Below are positions 23,035-30,966 of a DNA stretch of 64,000 bases, piece by piece. Within the stretch, counting starts at the first letter, position 1, and the number at the start of each line of letters is the position of its first letter. Position numbers and translations under genes: made by a program. Under the pieces are notes generated by a model. That model worked only from the letters and a program-made list of their open reading frames with translations. It did not search any database and was not told the DNA's origin. Source of the DNA: JANPLN01 sp964579625 (GTDB lineage Bacteria; Bdellovibrionota; Bdellovibrionia; Bdellovibrionales; JAGQZY01); NCBI GenBank assembly GCA_964579625.1, contig CAZOGU010000007.1, positions 4,210-68,209 of the forward strand, written 5' to 3'.

Positions 23035-23925
23035 ATGGATGATATATCTGCGCTAAAAAATAGAATTAAAACCCTCGAAAAAGAGCTTGAGGTCAAAGAT
23101 AAGGATTTGCTGACCTATCGCAAAGAATTGGTGCGCGCCAACGAACAGCTCGAAAATTTAGTGATCCATATCCACGGACAACTTAAAAAGGCGCTCGAAA
23201 TTCAACGCCAGGTTGTTCCCACGGAATTTCCTCACATCCCAGGTTTTGAGTTTAGCACGAAGTTTATGGCAAGCTCCCTCACGGGTGGGGATTACTTTGA
23301 TATCTTCGAACACCGCGACAAAATGCAGTTTGGCCTGCTTTTAAGTTCGTCCTCTGGTTATAGCCTTTCGGCACTCTTTTTATCGGTATTTATGAAGTTT
23401 ACATTTCAGGCTAGAATGGAACCTCAGAGCTACCATCCCGACAATCTTTTGCAAAGTTTAGCAAAAGAGTTTTTGCCAAATATCGAGGAAAAGGATCGCT
23501 TTCATTGCTTTTATGGAGCGATGAATCGACGGCACCTTCGTCTGGATTACGTGAATATGGGCGATGTGGTGGCGGTTCATTATTCCCACGCCAGTAAAAA
23601 ACTGACGCGTTTGCAATTTGATAACGAGGCTGTGCATAAAGGCTCGCAAGTAACTCAATTTAAAGTCGAAAGCCTCGATTTTGAACCCAAAGACAAATTG
23701 ATTCTCTGTTCCCCGGGTTTGTTTAAAACAACCAGTCCTGGCGGTGAGTATTTTGGGGAAGAGCGCTATTATTCCATTATCAAGAAGTCAGCGGAATCAG
23801 ATGTTCATAACTTGCGCAACGAGGTTTTCTTTCAGGCTCAGCAGTTTATGAAGTCTAAAAACCTCCCGCAAGATCTCACGGTGATCGTCATCGAAACAAA
23901 AGAGCGCGTCCTTAAATTGGCTTGA
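23035..23925 (+). CDS. SpoIIE/RsbU-type PP2C phosphatase, apparently degenerate
   Basis: A 296-residue protein. The N-terminal 55 residues form a coiled coil (NRIKTLEKELEVKDKDLLTYR). The PP2C domain has the usual entry EIQRQVVPTEFPHIPGFEFS and SLTGGDYFDIFE with one metal Asp. The DVSGHG motif has become SSSSGYSLSAL, losing its Asp, and the terminal DDxT is QDLT, losing the first Asp. Two metal ligands are therefore missing and the protein is likely a pseudophosphatase acting as a scaffold or antagonist. It is monocistronic. Active family members regulate anti-anti-sigma or c-di-GMP outputs. Confidence 0.8.
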   Translation: MDDISALKNRIKTLEKELEVKDKDLLTYRKELVRANEQLENLVIHIHGQLKKALEIQRQVVPTEFPHIPGFEFSTKFMASSLTGGDYFDIFEHRDKMQFGLLLSSSSGYSLSALFLSVFMKFTFQARMEPQSYHPDNLLQSLAKEFLPNIEEKDRFHCFYGAMNRRHLRLDYVNMGDVVAVHYSHASKKLTRLQFDNEAVHKGSQVTQFKVESLDFEPKDKLILCSPGLFKTTSPGGEYFGEERYYSIIKKSAESDVHNLRNEVFFQAQQFMKSKNLPQDLTVIVIETKERVLKLA

Positions 23926-24072
23926 GTGGCCGAGTTCCGAGCGGATCAACCTTGGACTTTGTGCGGGCTGGCAAAGAAGAATTCTTCAGACCTGACCTCT
24001 TAGGGCTCCACAGCCTGATTTTTTTATGTCATAAATAAGAGATATTCTCAACCTCACTGAAAGGACCCTCTC

Positions 24073-25212
24073 ATGTCAGAAGCTGTGAAAATCTATGATG
24101 GTGCTGTCGATCGCGGACTCGAAGGAATCGTGGCATGCACCACAGGTATTTCTTCCATTGTGGATGTGACACTTTGTTATCGTGGATACACGATTGAGGA
24201 TCTTGCCGCGAATTCGAATTTCGAAGAAGTGAGCTGGCTTTTGTGGAATGGTCGACTTCCAAAAAAATCAGAACTCGAAGCTTTTCAAGCAGAGCTCAAA
24301 AAAGAAATGAATTTGTCGTCCTCACTGATTGACCAACTTAAAAAACTTCCGACCAATGTGCATCCGATGGCGTGGTTACGGACTGCAGTTTCGATGCTCG
24401 CGCTCTGGGATCCTGAAGCCCAGGATATGTCCGACGCCGCCAATCGTCGCAAAGCCCTTCGTTTGACAGCAAAGATGGGAATGCTCGTCGCACTTTTTCA
24501 GCGCACGCGTGATGGAAAAGATTTTGTGCAACCCAATCCCGAAAAAAGCATTGGCTGGAATTTCCTTTACATGATGAAGGGCCAAGAGCCTGATGCCGAA
24601 TTTGCTAAAATCTTTGATACCTGTTTGGTACTACATGCGGATCACGAGCTCAACTGTTCGGCCTTCGCTTCGCGCGTAACGGCGTCTTCGTTGAGTGATA
24701 TGTATTCAGCCGTTGTGAGCGCCATCTCTGCTCTGAAGGGACCTCTTCACGGTGGTGCCAACGAACAAGTGATGTTGATGCTCAAAGAGATCGGTGGAAT
24801 GACAAAAGTTCACGCGTGGTTGGACAATGCCCTTAAAAACAAAGCCAAAGTGATGGGTTTTGGTCATCGCGTTTACAAAAATGGCGATCCACGCGCAAAA
24901 ATTCTCAGTCAGATGAGCGAACTTCTCACTAAAAAAGTCGGTCAGCCTGAGTATTATCAGATGTCCAAAATTCTCGACGATACAATGCAACAGCAAAAGG
25001 GACTTTTGCCAAATGTCGATTTTTATTCAGCCACAGTTTATTACGCGATGGGAATTCCAATTGATATTTACACTCCCATCTTTGCTGTCTCACGCGTCTC
25101 AGGTTGGTGCGCCCATATTATCGAGCAGTATTCCAACAACCGCATCTACCGTCCGCGCGGACAGTGGACGGGTCCAACTGATTTAAAATACACAGCTATC
25201 GAAAAGCGTTAA
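24073..25212 (+). CDS. gltA: Citrate synthase
   Basis: A 379-residue citrate synthase of the short type I/2-methylcitrate-like class, which condenses acetyl-CoA with oxaloacetate at the head of the TCA cycle. Visible signatures are RGYTIEDLA, the His of LHADHELNCS, GPLHGGANEQV, MGFGHRVYKNGDPRA (catalytic His), the Asp of PNVDFYSATVYYAMGIP, and IYRPRGQWTGP near the C-terminus. AAAGGAC precedes the ATG. It is followed by its own terminator, so it is monocistronic. Confidence 0.95.
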   Translation: MSEAVKIYDGAVDRGLEGIVACTTGISSIVDVTLCYRGYTIEDLAANSNFEEVSWLLWNGRLPKKSELEAFQAELKKEMNLSSSLIDQLKKLPTNVHPMAWLRTAVSMLALWDPEAQDMSDAANRRKALRLTAKMGMLVALFQRTRDGKDFVQPNPEKSIGWNFLYMMKGQEPDAEFAKIFDTCLVLHADHELNCSAFASRVTASSLSDMYSAVVSAISALKGPLHGGANEQVMLMLKEIGGMTKVHAWLDNALKNKAKVMGFGHRVYKNGDPRAKILSQMSELLTKKVGQPEYYQMSKILDDTMQQQKGLLPNVDFYSATVYYAMGIPIDIYTPIFAVSRVSGWCAHIIEQYSNNRIYRPRGQWTGPTDLKYTAIEKR

Positions 25213-25235
25213 TTTTTGACGTTATTTTGATCAGT

Positions 25236-25274
25236 GCTAGGTGCTGATTTTTCTAAAAAGTGCCTAGCTTTTTT
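25236..25274 (+). terminator. Rho-independent terminator of gltA
   Basis: Stem GCTAGGTGC / GTGCCTAGC (two G-U pairs), A/T-rich loop, then six Ts. Confidence 0.85.
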
Positions 25275-25401
25275 CTAACTTGTTCTCTTTGGGTTCATGT
25301 CTCAGCTTGAGATGGTGGGCCTGTATCTTATTGTTCCATCTTTAAAATTGAGTTTTATAGAATTGGATTTGTGCCGATAAGTCTTCAAAGAGGTGATGAA
25401 G

Positions 25402-26088
25402 ATGAGTTTAATTACTATCGTATCTATGAATCAAGTCGAAGGTAAGAAAATCCAAGAGCTTCTCTCTGACGTTCGCACCGATAAGTATCGTGTGCAATTT
25501 GAATTCTTGCGCCCCCTGCAGTTGTCTAACAAGCTCGATAAAAATATGGACTTACTGATTTATAACAATCCAAATGCGCTCAATATGACGCTCCAACAAC
25601 AGATCTCTGGTTGGCGCCGCAACGGCTTTTTGTCATCGATTCTTTTGCTGACAAAGGTGTCCGACCCAGCATCCATTAGCAGCGTTGAGAATTTGAGCAG
25701 TTGCGTTTTATTGGAAAAACCGTTCGAAGAAAAAGATCTTAAAGGGATTACGGAAAAGTTTTTAAATACGGTTCAAGTTCAACAGCGCAAATACCGTCGT
25801 TACACCACACAACAAATGGTGGACATTAGCTCGTATGTGACGGACTTCCGCACGCCTTCCAAAGTGGACAACATGTCCCTTGGCGGATTAAAAGTTGAAG
25901 GACCCGTTTCTAATTTACGTGTGGGTGAAGTTGTAAAAATTAATTTCAGCTTGGACAAGCTCAATGTTGAGCGCGTGATGAACGGTCGCGTGGTGTGGGT
26001 CGATGCCGATCATCCGCGTCCATCCGCAGGAATTAAATTTATGAAAGAAACAGAAGTCTACACCCATCTCCTTCGCGAAATCGGCTAG
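25402..26088 (+). CDS. Pseudoreceiver-PilZ (c-di-GMP-binding) protein
   Basis: Start at ATG 25402 (AGAGG eight nt upstream; earlier GTG/ATG codons are too close). 228 residues. Residues 1-120 resemble a response-regulator receiver: the KPF motif (LLEKPFEEKDL) is present, but the phospho-acceptor Asp position reads LLIYNNPNAL, so it cannot be phosphorylated in the usual way. Residues 135-228 form a PilZ domain, with the c-di-GMP-binding arginines in RKYRRY and the DNMSLGGLK (D/NxSxxG) motif. It probably relays c-di-GMP levels to motility or invasion machinery. It is monocistronic. Confidence 0.82.
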   Translation: MSLITIVSMNQVEGKKIQELLSDVRTDKYRVQFEFLRPLQLSNKLDKNMDLLIYNNPNALNMTLQQQISGWRRNGFLSSILLLTKVSDPASISSVENLSSCVLLEKPFEEKDLKGITEKFLNTVQVQQRKYRRYTTQQMVDISSYVTDFRTPSKVDNMSLGGLKVEGPVSNLRVGEVVKINFSLDKLNVERVMNGRVVWVDADHPRPSAGIKFMKETEVYTHLLREIG

Positions 26089-26122
26089 AGACAGTTCCGC
26101 AAGTCCATGTTAATCTCTATGC

Positions 26123-26809
26123 ATGGACTTTAAACACGACAAACAAACTCTCACGATTCATATGAACAACATGGGCGCCACGGCCAATGCCATTTCCTTG
26201 GCGGATTCTGCGGCGCTCGCCAAGCAACTCAAAAAAAAATGGCAACGCATTGTTTGCGTGGGGACAGAGAGAGTGTTTTGTTCCGGTGGCCAGCTTAAAG
26301 ATTATGCTCGCCTTAAAAAACGTGAAGACGGGATTAAAATCAACCGGCAGATTCAAAAAAATCTAGACGCGCTTGAAAAACATTCCGCCTGGAAAGTGGC
26401 TTTGGTGGGTGGCGATTGTTTTGGCGGAGGCATCGAATTTTTGGGCTGCTTCGATGTGATCTATGCGGCTCCCGAAGTGCTGTTTGGTTTTTGGCAAAAT
26501 AAAATGGGTGTCAGTTACGGCTGGGGCGGCTATAAGCGTCTGCAAAAAAAGGTGTCTGCTGCATTCTTAAAAAAAGCTCTCCTCGAGGAGAAAATATTCA
26601 CGTCCTACCAGTTAAAAGAAATGGGACTGGTGGATGAGATCATTTTACAAAACACATTTTCATCTGTAGCTCGTGAAATCGAAAAACGATTTTCCTCGCG
26701 AGAGTCTAAAATCGAAATCCAAAAAAATCTTCACAAGAACGCAGATGGCGTCTTTCGTCAATTGTGGTGGAAGGACGAGCACCAAGCTCAACTTCGTAAA
26801 CTTCGTTAA
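26123..26809 (+). CDS. Enoyl-CoA hydratase/isomerase family protein
   Basis: A 228-residue crotonase-fold protein. The oxyanion-hole motif is VFCSGGQLKDYARL and the second is VALVGGDCFGGGIEFLGCFDVIYAA; LFGFWQNKMGVSYGWGGYKRL matches the region before the trimerisation helix. The canonical catalytic glutamates are not obvious, so activity (hydratase, isomerase or decarboxylase) is uncertain. Slightly short for the family (about 255). Its 3' end overlaps the convergent elbB by four bases. Confidence 0.83.
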   Translation: MDFKHDKQTLTIHMNNMGATANAISLADSAALAKQLKKKWQRIVCVGTERVFCSGGQLKDYARLKKREDGIKINRQIQKNLDALEKHSAWKVALVGGDCFGGGIEFLGCFDVIYAAPEVLFGFWQNKMGVSYGWGGYKRLQKKVSAAFLKKALLEEKIFTSYQLKEMGLVDEIILQNTFSSVAREIEKRFSSRESKIEIQKNLHKNADGVFRQLWWKDEHQAQLRKLR

Positions 26810-27453
26810 GCTATTTCGACAAACTCACGAATCATTTTAGAAATTCCTAAAAAGACTTGCGAGGGTTTGGCATCATACATATAAGCGGGTGTCGAAAGAA
26901 TGCGATGATTGCGATCGGAGATGTATTCATCGACCGGGCATTCTTCGTGGATGGCTCCCGTTTTTTCGATTTCGAGAGCTGTTTGAAGATCGTTGCCGAT
27001 GGTCACGCTCACACCTTTAGGCCCTAAAACACGAGCGACAACGGCGGGAGCAATACAAAGGGCAGCAATGGGTTTTTGCTGTTCGTAAAAATCAATCAAA
27101 GATTTTTGCACCCATGGCAAAACATCACACTGCGCGCCTTTTTCTGCCCAATCGCACAGAGTTTTAGCGGCGCCATAACCACCTGGAAGCAAAAGTCCGT
27201 CAAATTGGGAGGCGTCCAGTTCCACGAGGTCGCGAACTTGCCCGCGAGCGATCCGTGCCGATTCGACCAAAGAGTTTCTACTTTCCGAGGCAAGACCTAA
27301 GAGGTGGTTTTGACTCACAAAAGAAATGTCAGGAGCAAAGCAATCATAGGCCACACCTTCTTGGCTCAGGCAAATCAGAGAACTGATCGCCTCGGTGATT
27401 TCGCTTCCATCCAAATACCCGCAGCCCGATAGAATAACAGCAATTTTTTTCAT
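26806..27453 (-). CDS. elbB: ElbB/YhbL glyoxalase-like DJ-1 superfamily protein
   Basis: A 215-residue DJ-1/ThiJ-fold protein matching ElbB (formerly called an isoprenoid biosynthesis protein). The N-terminus is AVILSGCGYLDGSEITEAI, the core is ALCIAPAVVARVLGPKGVSVTIGND (the nucleophile-elbow Cys in CIAP), and ECPVDEYISDRNHRILSTPAYMYDA is diagnostic of ElbB. E. coli ElbB has weak glyoxalase activity. It lies downstream of the lipoprotein gene by 14 bp and may be co-transcribed. Confidence 0.9.
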   Translation of the reverse strand: MKKIAVILSGCGYLDGSEITEAISSLICLSQEGVAYDCFAPDISFVSQNHLLGLASESRNSLVESARIARGQVRDLVELDASQFDGLLLPGGYGAAKTLCDWAEKGAQCDVLPWVQKSLIDFYEQQKPIAALCIAPAVVARVLGPKGVSVTIGNDLQTALEIEKTGAIHEECPVDEYISDRNHRILSTPAYMYDAKPSQVFLGISKMIREFVEIA

Positions 27454-27467
27454 AATTATTTTTACAA

Positions 27468-28205
27468 TTATTTGAACTGATAATCAAACACCGATTTACA
27501 CTGGCGCACCAATGGGCGAGCCGTATCAATGCTTATCACCGTCGTGTAGCAACTCTTGAGAATGCTTGCGAAGTAGGGAACATCCAAGCTGAGCCACGCC
27601 TCTACTTTTGTGGTTTGTGGGTTGAGCGGATCGGTAAAAACTATATCATAGGAGATTTTGCGCGCCTTTAAGAGGCACTCTTTGGAATTCGGGCAAGGCT
27701 CCTTTTCGAGCACTTTTGCCGGCTTCGAAACAAGGACATCTGTGGTTTTTAGATTATAAAAAAGCACTTCGGGCTTCTCTTCACTGGCCGTCGACTCTGT
27801 CAGTGTTTCGTTTTTTGCCTCGCCCTTGGTTTCCAGATAAAACACATCTTTAAAAATAGAATGGGGAGAACCTTCGGTCAGGTGATCGATGACTTCTTTT
27901 TGCAACGTGATTTCGATATAGCCGGGGAACTCTTTGCGCTCCATGACGTTGAGGCTTTCTTCTTCCATCAACGTGACGGAGGGTTCTTGTTGGCCAGTGT
28001 AGACTTCTTGCGATTTGATAAAATAAACAAATTCGCCCTGCTGAATCTTGAGCGGGCTGATCAGGGATAAATACTCTTGCTGGGCTTTATTGATATTTGC
28101 GGCCGTGGTCGGCTCCATGGGGACCGAGGCCTTGTCGTCATCGCAGCCGCTACATAAAAATAGAAAGACAGCGGCGCTGAAAATACGAATCAAATGGAGT
28201 CCCAT
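27468..28205 (-). CDS. Lipoprotein of unknown function
   Basis: Start at ATG 28205 (MGLHLIRIF); about 245 residues. The lipobox is FLCSGC, followed by Asp residues. The mature region is acidic in the middle (KGEAKNETLTESTASEEKP) and has beta-rich ends with four Cys. The start lies inside the 3' end of the Eis-like gene (16-bp overlap), so the two are coupled. An outer-membrane or periplasmic role is likely; no family recognised. Confidence 0.75.
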   Translation of the reverse strand: MGLHLIRIFSAAVFLFLCSGCDDDKASVPMEPTTAANINKAQQEYLSLISPLKIQQGEFVYFIKSQEVYTGQQEPSVTLMEEESLNVMERKEFPGYIEITLQKEVIDHLTEGSPHSIFKDVFYLETKGEAKNETLTESTASEEKPEVLFYNLKTTDVLVSKPAKVLEKEPCPNSKECLLKARKISYDIVFTDPLNPQTTKVEAWLSLDVPYFASILKSCYTTVISIDTARPLVRQCKSVFDYQFK

Positions 28206-29287
28206 CCCCAAAACCACAACGGAAGAGGTAACAGTTTATTGAGCTTCTCAAGTGTTTGAGGAGTAAACGCGTGCATTTCTGCCGGCTTTTGTGGACCAAA
28301 CAAGAGGTGAATGATATCCGCTTCGGATTCCGTTTTATAAACACCTTCGCTGGTTCCAAAATAAAGCGTATTGCCGTGCATTTCGATGGCAAAATCATTC
28401 AAGCCCATACGACGAGCCATCTTTTGAACTTTTTTAATTAAACTCGCCTTGTCGATCAACTTGATCATCCCAAGAATACCTTCATAGGACTTGGCGCCAC
28501 TCCCCAGGCAGCGACGAATGAGGTTTTTGCAATGGGTTGGCGTGATAACAATCAGCTCTTTGTTTTGCTGCTTTTGCGCGTGAATAAAAAGCTCAAGAAG
28601 TGCCGAGGTGTTACCACCCCATTCATGAATATAGCCCTGAAGATCAATGCCTTTGCCTTCAATGGCATAAGCTTCGATTTGGTTATTTTTATTCCATGCC
28701 GTATAAACTCTGGCATTGGGAATTTGTAAATATTTTTTAATATCATCCACGGTGCGATGACTTGTGACGGTGTGTAAGTTGTAAAGTCTTAACAAAGCCT
28801 GAGGGTCCACTTGGCTTGTGCTCAGAATTTTTAAATCCTGGCGGCGCTCCGCGGGCTTGAGATTCTCGTTGATAATCAAGCTCACCTCTGTGCCGGCGAG
28901 TTCAAAATCAAAATTTTTGTAAAAATCAAAAAGATCCGTCCACAAAATCGCAAAATCAGATTTGAGAACTTGTGCTTGCTCGATACAGTTTTCGATCAGT
29001 TGCGAACTGAGACCTTGTTGACGATAGCGTGGATCCGTCATCACGCTTCCAATCACCGCCACCTGAAAGAGAGCATAGGGCGTTTTAACGATTGTTGGTT
29101 TTACAACGGCATGGGAAATAATATTTTTGTCCTCATCCGTCATGATGCGAATGTTGTGTGTATTCTTGCTTTCGAACGCAAGAGGGTATTCGTCTGTCAC
29201 GGACCAACCGTTTGTGGTGCGGTTTTGATCTAAAAAGCGATAGACGTTTTGTAATTCATGGGCTTCTGGTGCTCGTGGTTTTTGCAT
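28190..29287 (-). CDS. Eis-like GNAT acetyltransferase with C-terminal SCP2-like domain
   Basis: ATG 29287 is chosen (GGGAGAAA just upstream); 365 residues. The acetyl-CoA-binding motif A reads VIGSVMTDPRYRQQGLSSQLI (R/QxxGxx). A second GNAT-like half (GYIHEWGGNTSALLELFIHAQKQ) and a C-terminal SCP2-like region (NDFAIEMHGNTLYFGTSEGVYK) give the three-part order seen in Eis-type N-acetyltransferases. Substrates could be amines, antibiotics or protein lysines. Overlaps the lipoprotein gene downstream. Confidence 0.8.
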   Translation of the reverse strand: MQKPRAPEAHELQNVYRFLDQNRTTNGWSVTDEYPLAFESKNTHNIRIMTDEDKNIISHAVVKPTIVKTPYALFQVAVIGSVMTDPRYRQQGLSSQLIENCIEQAQVLKSDFAILWTDLFDFYKNFDFELAGTEVSLIINENLKPAERRQDLKILSTSQVDPQALLRLYNLHTVTSHRTVDDIKKYLQIPNARVYTAWNKNNQIEAYAIEGKGIDLQGYIHEWGGNTSALLELFIHAQKQQNKELIVITPTHCKNLIRRCLGSGAKSYEGILGMIKLIDKASLIKKVQKMARRMGLNDFAIEMHGNTLYFGTSEGVYKTESEADIIHLLFGPQKPAEMHAFTPQTLEKLNKLLPLPLWFWGWDSI

Positions 29288-29384
29288 ATTTTCTCCCTTA
29301 GGAACATCATAACCGACAGAGAGGAGCCTTCGAATCATTTCCAAGTCAGATCTCGACAAATAGCTATGCTTTGGATCAAAAAAT

Positions 29385-29425
29385 AGACCTTAGAGCCTGT
29401 CAGTCAGCGATTGACACTGAGGTCT
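29385..29425. promoter_or_regulatory. Imperfect hairpin in divergent region before doxX-thi-tkt
   Basis: Outer stem AGACCT/AGGTCT (29385-29390, 29420-29425), inner GTCA/TGAC. It lies between the GNAT gene and doxX. It has no T-tract in either direction, so an operator or leader hairpin is more likely than a terminator. Confidence 0.4.
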
Positions 29426-29445
29426 CTTGTGAATGAATATGGGCT

Positions 29446-29928
29446 ATGATTTTGGCCTATCTAGAAAGCTTTAAATATGTCGGGCATTTATGGCCAGTGA
29501 CTTTTTTACGTCTTGTGATGAGCTGGCAGTACCTTCGTATGGCAAGCACCCACTTTCAAGCGGGTTATTTGCAGCATCCCTATCTCAGTGAGCAACTGCG
29601 CTTAAAGATGGAAAATCTTGGTGTCCTGAATTCGTATTTGCATTTTTGGGAAGTGCAAATTCAAGAGAACTGGTTGCTGATGAGTATGATCGTCGTGGGT
29701 TCCGAAATCCTCATCGGATTCTCTTATCTTTTGGGATATTTGGTTCGGCCGGTTTCGTTTTGGGCGGCCTTCTTGTCCATTCATCTTTATTGGTTGGTGG
29801 AAGCGCAAGGTGACTCCACTCAGCTTTTTGCTTTTTTTATGCATGTGACGTTTTGTTTAATTGGTGCAGGCCGCTGTTTGGGTCTGGACTATTATTTTTA
29901 TAAAAGCCGTCGCGGCTTGCTTTGGTAG
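29446..29928 (+). CDS. DoxX-family integral membrane protein
   Basis: A 160-residue protein with about four membrane segments (residues 16-30, 73-95, 103-115, 128-145). The pattern FLRLVMSWQYLRMASTHF, then LMSMIVVGSEILIGFSYLLGYLVRP, matches DoxX/TQO small-subunit-like proteins, membrane components tied to redox or thiosulfate:quinone chemistry. It is the first gene of the apparent thi-tkt operon (stop 2 bp before the thiB ATG), which is an unusual partner for a transporter. Specific role unknown. Confidence 0.75.
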   Translation: MILAYLESFKYVGHLWPVTFLRLVMSWQYLRMASTHFQAGYLQHPYLSEQLRLKMENLGVLNSYLHFWEVQIQENWLLMSMIVVGSEILIGFSYLLGYLVRPVSFWAAFLSIHLYWLVEAQGDSTQLFAFFMHVTFCLIGAGRCLGLDYYFYKSRRGLLW

Positions 29929-29930
29929 TT

Positions 29931-30965
29931 ATGAAGAAGATCCCACCACTCGTGTTCTTTTTTATCGCCTTCATGTTGGTGGTTGGAGCCCTCTCCTTTT
30001 TTTTCCAAAAACAAAAAACCGAGTCACTCAATTCCGAACAAAAAGTTTTGCGCGTTTTGTCCTACAGTAGTTTTGTAAAAGAGTGGGGGCCAGGTCCTCA
30101 ATTAGCAAAAGAGTTCGAAGAAGAAACCAATATCAAAATTCAGTGGATTGATATTGGCAATGCGGGTCTCATTATGGACAAGCTCAAAGATCAGTTATCG
30201 ACCTTTGATGTGGTGGTCGGTTTGGACTTGCTGGCCGTGAGCGAAGCGAAGAAAACATTGCAGTGGAAAAAACTCAATCGATACAATACCTATTTTTCTC
30301 GCGATCTCCCTTCGTCCATTATTTTTGAACATTTTTTACCAGTGGATTGGTCGCCGATGACTTTTGCCTACAAAAAAAGAGGACCACCCCTTCAGCGAAT
30401 GGATGATCTTTTGTTGCCTCAGTATGCGAACTCTCTTGGGTTGCAAGATCCCAACGTCAGTGCAACGGGATTTTATTTTTTAACGTGGGTGCTAGCAGTG
30501 AAAGGCGTTGAGGAAGGTTTTGAATACATCAAAAACCTTAAAAATTCCATCCGCGTGGTTTCGCCCTCATGGTCTGCTTCTTACGGACTTTTTCAAAATG
30601 ATCTCGTGCCCATGGTTTTTACCTTTTTTACTTCGCCACTCTATCATCATCTCAATGAAAAGGATTTTCGATATCAACCCATTTATTTCGAAGAACCGTT
30701 GATCTACACGGTGGAATACATGGCAATCCCCGCATCCTGCCAATCTTGTGAAGAAGCCCAGATCTGGGTGGAGTTTTTATTAAGAATGAGTTCTCAGCGT
30801 GTAATCATGGAGAAGAACTACATGCTTCCGGCCGTCGAAGGCGTTCGACGGGGAACTGCATTTGATTTCTCAAAGAGCATCCAATTGATCAAGCCCAACC
30901 ACTATCTTAAAATTATTGAGAATAAAGACGGCCATCTCAAGCGCTGGAACCAGTTGGGAATTTAA
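29931..30965 (+). CDS. thiB: Thiamine-type ABC transporter substrate-binding protein
   Basis: A 344-residue exported binding protein. One N-terminal hydrophobic segment (PLVFFFIAFMLVVGALSFFF) may remain as an anchor. The sequence follows TbpA/ThiB: VLRVLSYSSFVKEWGPGPQLAKEFEE, STFDVVVGLDLLAV, WSPMTFAYKKR, SLGLQDPNVSATGFYFLTWV and TSPLYHHLNEK. It delivers thiamine (or its phosphates) to ThiP/ThiQ. Spacing within the operon is minimal on both sides. No TPP riboswitch was found upstream of the operon. Confidence 0.87.
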   Translation: MKKIPPLVFFFIAFMLVVGALSFFFQKQKTESLNSEQKVLRVLSYSSFVKEWGPGPQLAKEFEEETNIKIQWIDIGNAGLIMDKLKDQLSTFDVVVGLDLLAVSEAKKTLQWKKLNRYNTYFSRDLPSSIIFEHFLPVDWSPMTFAYKKRGPPLQRMDDLLLPQYANSLGLQDPNVSATGFYFLTWVLAVKGVEEGFEYIKNLKNSIRVVSPSWSASYGLFQNDLVPMVFTFFTSPLYHHLNEKDFRYQPIYFEEPLIYTVEYMAIPASCQSCEEAQIWVEFLLRMSSQRVIMEKNYMLPAVEGVRRGTAFDFSKSIQLIKPNHYLKIIENKDGHLKRWNQLGI

Positions 30966-30966
30966 A

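Noticed and set aside
29360..29445. Possible TPP riboswitch before the thiamine-type operon
   Set aside because: The conserved CTGAGA and ACCxTTGAACCTGATCTGG segments are absent.
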